Source: Chersky-267 sp963744115 (GTDB lineage: Bacteria; Chloroflexota; Limnocylindria; Limnocylindrales; CSP1-4). Taken from it: a DNA stretch of 64,000 bases. Positions 60,558-64,000 of the stretch are shown here, one piece after another. The translations under genes and the position numbers were made by a program. A model generated the notes under the pieces. The model was not told the DNA's origin. It made no database searches and worked only from the letters and a program-made list of their open reading frames with translations. The stretch's first letter is position 1, and every line of letters begins with the position of its first letter. The DNA is taken from the NCBI GenBank assembly GCA_963744115.1, contig CAVUSI010000003.1, positions 868,001 through 932,000 of the forward strand. The letters are read 5' to 3'.

Positions 60558-61745
60558 TCAGACGGCGGCGGCACGGGCCCCCGTCGGAGCGTGGACCGCG
60601 GCGCCGGCCTCGGCCTGGGCCTCGAGCCAGCGCTCGGCGTCGATCGCGGCCCGGCAGCCGTCGCCGGCCGCAGTGACCGCCTGGCGATATCGATGGTCGT
60701 GGACGTCGCCGGCCACGAACACCCCCTCGATCCGGGTGGCCGTGTGGTCGTGGACCTTGAGGTAGCCCTTCTCATCGACCTCGAGCCAGTCCCGGAAGAC
60801 CTCGCTGTCCGGCTTGTGGCCGATCGCCACGAAGAGGCCCTCGGCGGGCATCGTCCGCTCGGCCCCGGTCACCGTGTCGCGCAGGCGGAGAGCCTCGACG
60901 TGGGCGTCGCCGACGATCTCCTCGACGGCCGTGTTCACATGGATCTCGATCTTCGGGTTGTGGGCCGCCCGCTCGACCATGATCTTGCTGCCGCGGAACT
61001 CGTCGCGCCGGTGGAGCAGGTGGACGCGTGTCGCGAAGCGGGTCAGGAAGGTCGCCTCCTCGAGCGCGGTATCCCCACCGCCGACGACCGCGATCTCCTT
61101 GTCCCGGAAGAAGAACCCGTCGCACGTGGCGCAGGCACTGACCCCGCGTCCGCGCATGCGCGTCTCGCTGTCCAGTCCGAGCCAGATCGCGCTGGCGCCG
61201 GTGGCGACGATGACCGAGTCGCCCCGGTACTCGACGCCGCGAGCCCACAACCGGAACGGCCGCGCGGAGAAGTCGACCCGCTCGACGTCGACGTCGACGA
61301 TGTGTGTCCCGAACCGCTCGGCCTGGGCACGGAAGGCGGCCATCAGGTCCGGCCCCTGGATCCCGTCCGGGAAGCCGGGGTAGTTCTCGACATCGCTGGT
61401 GATCATCAGCTGACCGCCCGGCGCGGAGCCGGCCAGGACGATCGGATCGAGGTCGGCCCGCGCGGCATAGATCGCCGCGGTGAGCCCGGCCGGACCCGAC
61501 CCGACGATGACGACCTTGGCCTTCGTCCGGCCGTGGTCCGCGCCGTTGAGACTGACCGCGCCGTCGACGCCCGCGGGACCGACCGGTTCGGCCGTGAAGG
61601 CGATCGGGGTGACCGCGGCGGCGAGCGGGACGGCACCGGTGTCGGCGCTGAAGTCGATGGACAGCCCGCCGAACGGGCTCGCCGCCGCCGGAACGGCGTC
61701 GTCATCGTCGCTCGTCGACTGGGTGGTCTTGGGTTCGTCGGTCAT
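60558..61745 (-). CDS. trxB: Thioredoxin-disulfide reductase
   Basis: FAD/NADPH enzyme that reduces thioredoxin. From the ATG at 61745 the protein has 395 residues: an acidic, Ala-rich tail of about 75 residues, then the FAD motif VVIVGSGPAGLTAAIYAARA, GGQLMITSDVENYPGFP, the redox-active Cys pair in SACATCDGFFF (C-A-T-C), NADPH motif VVGGGDTALEEATFL, and the closing FVAGDVHDHRYRQAVTAAGDGC in parts. The long tail is not usual for TrxB. Another start at 61802 would add 19 residues. Rather isolated, leftward, downstream of the GGDEF gene. Confidence 0.5.
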   Translation of the reverse strand: MTDEPKTTQSTSDDDDAVPAAASPFGGLSIDFSADTGAVPLAAAVTPIAFTAEPVGPAGVDGAVSLNGADHGRTKAKVVIVGSGPAGLTAAIYAARADLDPIVLAGSAPGGQLMITSDVENYPGFPDGIQGPDLMAAFRAQAERFGTHIVDVDVERVDFSARPFRLWARGVEYRGDSVIVATGASAIWLGLDSETRMRGRGVSACATCDGFFFRDKEIAVVGGGDTALEEATFLTRFATRVHLLHRRDEFRGSKIMVERAAHNPKIEIHVNTAVEEIVGDAHVEALRLRDTVTGAERTMPAEGLFVAIGHKPDSEVFRDWLEVDEKGYLKVHDHTATRIEGVFVAGDVHDHRYRQAVTAAGDGCRAAIDAERWLEAQAEAGAAVHAPTGARAAAV

Positions 61746-61850
61746 CGCCGCGCTGATCCTTCGCGCCTCGAGGGCGCCGTCATCTGATCTGGACAACGTC
61801 ATCGTACCACGAGAAGGATACTCCAGGGGGGTATACCCGACGAGGATGGA

Positions 61851-63596
61851 TCAGGCCCGCTCGATGACCCCGTCGTCGGGCGGGTCGGCCGACACCTTCT
61901 TCAGCTCTCCGATCCGCCGGCCGAGCCGCTCTCTGGCCGCCGCGAGGTCGGAACCGGCCGTGCGTGACACGGTGATCCGGGGTCGGACCGGCTTGGCCAT
62001 CTTGCCGAACGTCTGCTCGAACTCGCCGAGCCAGTCACCCCGGAATGCGTCGAGCCGGTCGAACAGCCCGGCATCGCCCGGCGTCCCGACCACCAGGAAT
62101 TCGTCGCCGCCGTCGCGGATCGTCCGGCTGCCCGGGACCCGGGCGAGGGCGCGCCCGAAGGCGCCGATGACGTCGTCGCCGCGGACCTGGCCGTGCTCGG
62201 TGTTGAAGACCCCGAAGCCGGCCAGATCGATGAACGCGATGTCCCACTCGGACGAGGCCAATCCCGGCATCTCCGCGACGCTCCGGACCAGGTCGGCGAA
62301 CCAGGCGAAGGTCGGCAGCTGCGTCCGCCGGTCGAGGTCGAGCTTCAGGGCGCCCGGCCAGCGGAACCGCTCGAGGACGGGTCCGGTCGCCCGCTCGAGC
62401 CAGTCGACCACCGCGCCGGTCAACCACGGGACCTCGGGTCCGAGCGCTCGCCACCAGCCCTCCGGCTCCTGCGCGCGGGCGAACCAGGCGATCGTCGGCT
62501 GCGGGTCGAACGTCGGGTCGAGGGCGAGCATCAGATCGGCCGCCATCAGGGTCGTGAGCACGTCCGACGGTTGGCCCGGGTCGCTCCAGCCGCCGTCCGC
62601 ATTGGAGCTGTCGCCGACGAACGCCGCCAGCTCGGGCACGAGCGACGGGTAGATCCGGAGCTGCCACAGGACCGTCCCGAGCCCCGCGCTGGCCGAGACC
62701 AGCTGCTCACCGTCGAACGGACCGGTGCCGATGACCGGTCCGGCGACCCGCCGCGCCAGCGTGGCATAGCGGTAGGCGATCGCCGTGGCGAGGTACCACA
62801 GGTCGTTGAGCGTGGCCGGCGCCTGTCCGAGCAGCCACAGCGCGAACAGGTCGCGCCATGGATCGTCGGCGGCGACGTGCAGCGCGAAGTCAGCCTCGAT
62901 CAGCGGCAGGAGCTGGGCCCGGATCGGCGCGGCGGCGTCACCTCGGGCATCGCCCCGGGCGGTCAGCTCGGCGAGGAGCTCGAGGACCTGGACCTGGGCG
63001 ATCGGCTCGACGAACCAACGCGCATAGCCCACAGGATCGAGCGCCAGCCGCCGTCGGTCGCGCGGTCGCCAGTGAGCGGGCGAGCCGTCGGTCCGAGCGT
63101 AGATCGGGGAACCGGGGCCGCCGCCGGGCTCGAACGTCCATGGGAAGCCGCCCGATCGCCCGAGCTGGATGCCCGCCCGGTCGTAGGCGGCGAGCAGGCG
63201 CGTCACGTTGACCCGGGCGCCCCGGCTTCGGGCGAACCGGTAGGCCGACGCGATGATCGGGTCGGTGAGCTCTTTCTTGCCGATGCTGCCGCCGAGACCG
63301 ATCAGTGCGTCGGTGCCGAGCCGGATCGCGTCGGGGCCCAGCTCGCCGGGCCGACCGAGACGCCGCGGGCGGATGGGCCGCGGGCGGTCGTCGAGGTGGC
63401 CGAGCCGAGGGGCTCCGTCCTGGCCCGAGCGCGCCGCGCGTCCGCTCGGCGGGGGTCCGACGTCCTCGTCGGGCAGGAGCGGGTACGGACCCGGGTCGAT
63501 GGGACTCTCGACCCCGGTCCAGGCAGGGTATCGAACGACGCTGCCCGGCATCCGGGCCTTGCGTCGCGGGACCGGTGGGTCCCCCCAGGCCTTCAC
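61851..63596 (-). CDS. Toroid-like helical domain fused to a GGDEF domain
   Basis: 581 residues. The N-terminal 60 are Pro/Arg-rich. About residues 90-400 are helical; NADGGWSDPGQPSDVLTTLMAADLM (near residue 335) matches the repeat of prenyltransferase/squalene-cyclase alpha-toroids (DGGWSD..), and LNDLWYLATAIAYRYATLARRV is similar helical sequence. From about 415 a GGDEF domain follows: DRRTQLPTFAWFADLV (variant of DxLTGLPN), IAFIDLAGFGVFNTEHGQVRGDDVI in parts, and the active-site GGDEF itself at about 496-500. Metal Asp and both motif acids are kept, so diguanylate cyclase activity is possible. No membrane helix or signal peptide is visible. The combination is unfamiliar to me. Confidence 0.5.
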   Translation of the reverse strand: MKAWGDPPVPRRKARMPGSVVRYPAWTGVESPIDPGPYPLLPDEDVGPPPSGRAARSGQDGAPRLGHLDDRPRPIRPRRLGRPGELGPDAIRLGTDALIGLGGSIGKKELTDPIIASAYRFARSRGARVNVTRLLAAYDRAGIQLGRSGGFPWTFEPGGGPGSPIYARTDGSPAHWRPRDRRRLALDPVGYARWFVEPIAQVQVLELLAELTARGDARGDAAAPIRAQLLPLIEADFALHVAADDPWRDLFALWLLGQAPATLNDLWYLATAIAYRYATLARRVAGPVIGTGPFDGEQLVSASAGLGTVLWQLRIYPSLVPELAAFVGDSSNADGGWSDPGQPSDVLTTLMAADLMLALDPTFDPQPTIAWFARAQEPEGWWRALGPEVPWLTGAVVDWLERATGPVLERFRWPGALKLDLDRRTQLPTFAWFADLVRSVAEMPGLASSEWDIAFIDLAGFGVFNTEHGQVRGDDVIGAFGRALARVPGSRTIRDGGDEFLVVGTPGDAGLFDRLDAFRGDWLGEFEQTFGKMAKPVRPRITVSRTAGSDLAAARERLGRRIGELKKVSADPPDDGVIERA

Positions 63597-63659
63597 GGCC
63601 GGGATCGTCCCAGAACGCCCGGCCTAGTCGATATGGTACGAACGTACCAGCGACCGAGA

Positions 63660-64000
63660 CTACAGGCCCCTGAGGTGCGGGATGACGTCCCGGCCGACCG
63701 TCTCCAGCGCCGTTGGCTCGGCGATCCGCCGGACGCTCACGATCACGTGCTGGGCGCCGGCGTCGGAGAGCTCGCCGAGGCGTTCGACGATGCGCGTCGG
63801 CGGCTGGCCCCGGTCGGTCGGGTGGAGCTGCGGGTCGATGTCCTGCATCGTGCTGCGCTCGATCTCGTCGTAGTCGCGTCCGAGCCGCTCGCAGTGCTCG
63901 CGCAGGACGCGGTACTTGTGTGCGATGCGCGGCCCGTCGCCGAAGACGTTGGTCGCGTCGCCGTACTGGGCCACCAGACGCAGTGTCTTCTGTTCGCCGC
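63660..64000 (-). CDS. LLM-class F420-dependent oxidoreductase, C-terminal part
   Basis: Luciferase-like (LLM) flavin/F420-dependent oxidoreductase; the gene begins beyond the right edge. The visible 113 residues start in GEQKTLRLVAQYGDATNVFG, the highly conserved strand near the C-terminus of F420-dependent members (usual GGGGEKxTLRLVAxYAD), and end after EIERSTMQ and a helical tail with RLGELSDAGAQHVIVSV. The GTG at 63974 is inside the conserved strand and is not the start. F420 use is inferred from the family. Confidence 0.5.
   Translation of the reverse strand, partial: GEQKTLRLVAQYGDATNVFGDGPRIAHKYRVLREHCERLGRDYDEIERSTMQDIDPQLHPTDRGQPPTRIVERLGELSDAGAQHVIVSVRRIAEPTALETVGRDVIPHLRGL

Overview
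This window comes from a very GC-rich bacterium. Nearly all codons end in G or C, GTG starts are common, genes are packed tightly with many ATGA/GTGA stop-start overlaps, and several genes start 6-7 bases after a TANNNT box with no ribosome binding site, as expected for leaderless mRNAs. Lipoproteins with Ala/Pro/Thr-rich linkers, an F420-type luciferase-like oxidoreductase and a TPP riboswitch fit a high-GC Chloroflexota lineage (Limnocylindria-like), but an actinobacterial-type relative cannot be excluded from sequence alone. No rRNA, convincing tRNA, CRISPR array, transposase or phage gene was found.

Layout. 1-12.3 kb is a phosphate/polyphosphate island: pstS-pstC-pstA-pstB-phoU (leftward, phoU cut by the window edge) with a possible PHO-box array upstream of pstS, then a Pro/Glu-repeat protein, an exopolyphosphatase, a CYTH-CHAD protein and polyphosphate kinase. 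11.5-25.7 kb holds mixed housekeeping genes: small conserved proteins, an ABC-2 type exporter, a degenerate DNA-ligase-like protein, an S9 peptidase, an MFS carrier, deoC, a TPP-riboswitch-controlled thiamine-precursor uptake pair, and an aldehyde dehydrogenase next to a truncated paralogue. 25.6-36 kb contains two EamA carriers, galK, a divergent sugar ABC importer/DeoR/galT group, and argH. 36-47.7 kb is a long sugar-acid operon: a divergent GntR regulator with a palindromic operator, a three-part ribose-type ABC importer, then L-fuconate-type dehydratase, KDPG-type aldolase, PfkB kinase, two zinc alcohol dehydrogenases, a D-2-hydroxyacid dehydrogenase, a COG3618-type lactonase and an extended SDR. 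47.7-52.1 kb has a large secreted repeat protein, adenosine deaminase and a small monooxygenase-like protein. 52-57.3 kb is the arginine operon argC-argJ-argB-argR-argG (leftward) with a paired ARG box in its promoter. 57.3-57.8 kb is a non-coding, repeat-filled gap. 57.8-64 kb (leftward) has OsmC, an ABC exporter with an insertion in its nucleotide-binding domain, thioredoxin reductase, a toroid-GGDEF fusion and the 3' part of an LLM oxidoreductase.

Two things stand out. First, eight genes (DUF971 protein, galK, galT, argH, all three parts of the ribose-type importer, and the SDR) contain nine frame breaks, every one a net +1, many beside CCGG-like motifs; removing one base restores a conserved family sequence each time. 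Their uniform sign suggests consensus error, though real +1 events are not excluded. Second, the 581-residue protein at 61851-63596 joins a prenyltransferase/squalene-cyclase-like helical region to a GGDEF domain, an architecture I do not recognise.

Functionally the window combines phosphate uptake and storage (pst/ppk/ppx/CHAD), scavenging of sugars (galactose and fucose-type sugars or sugar acids), deoxyribose and purine nucleoside breakdown (deoC, ada), and arginine synthesis under ArgR control.
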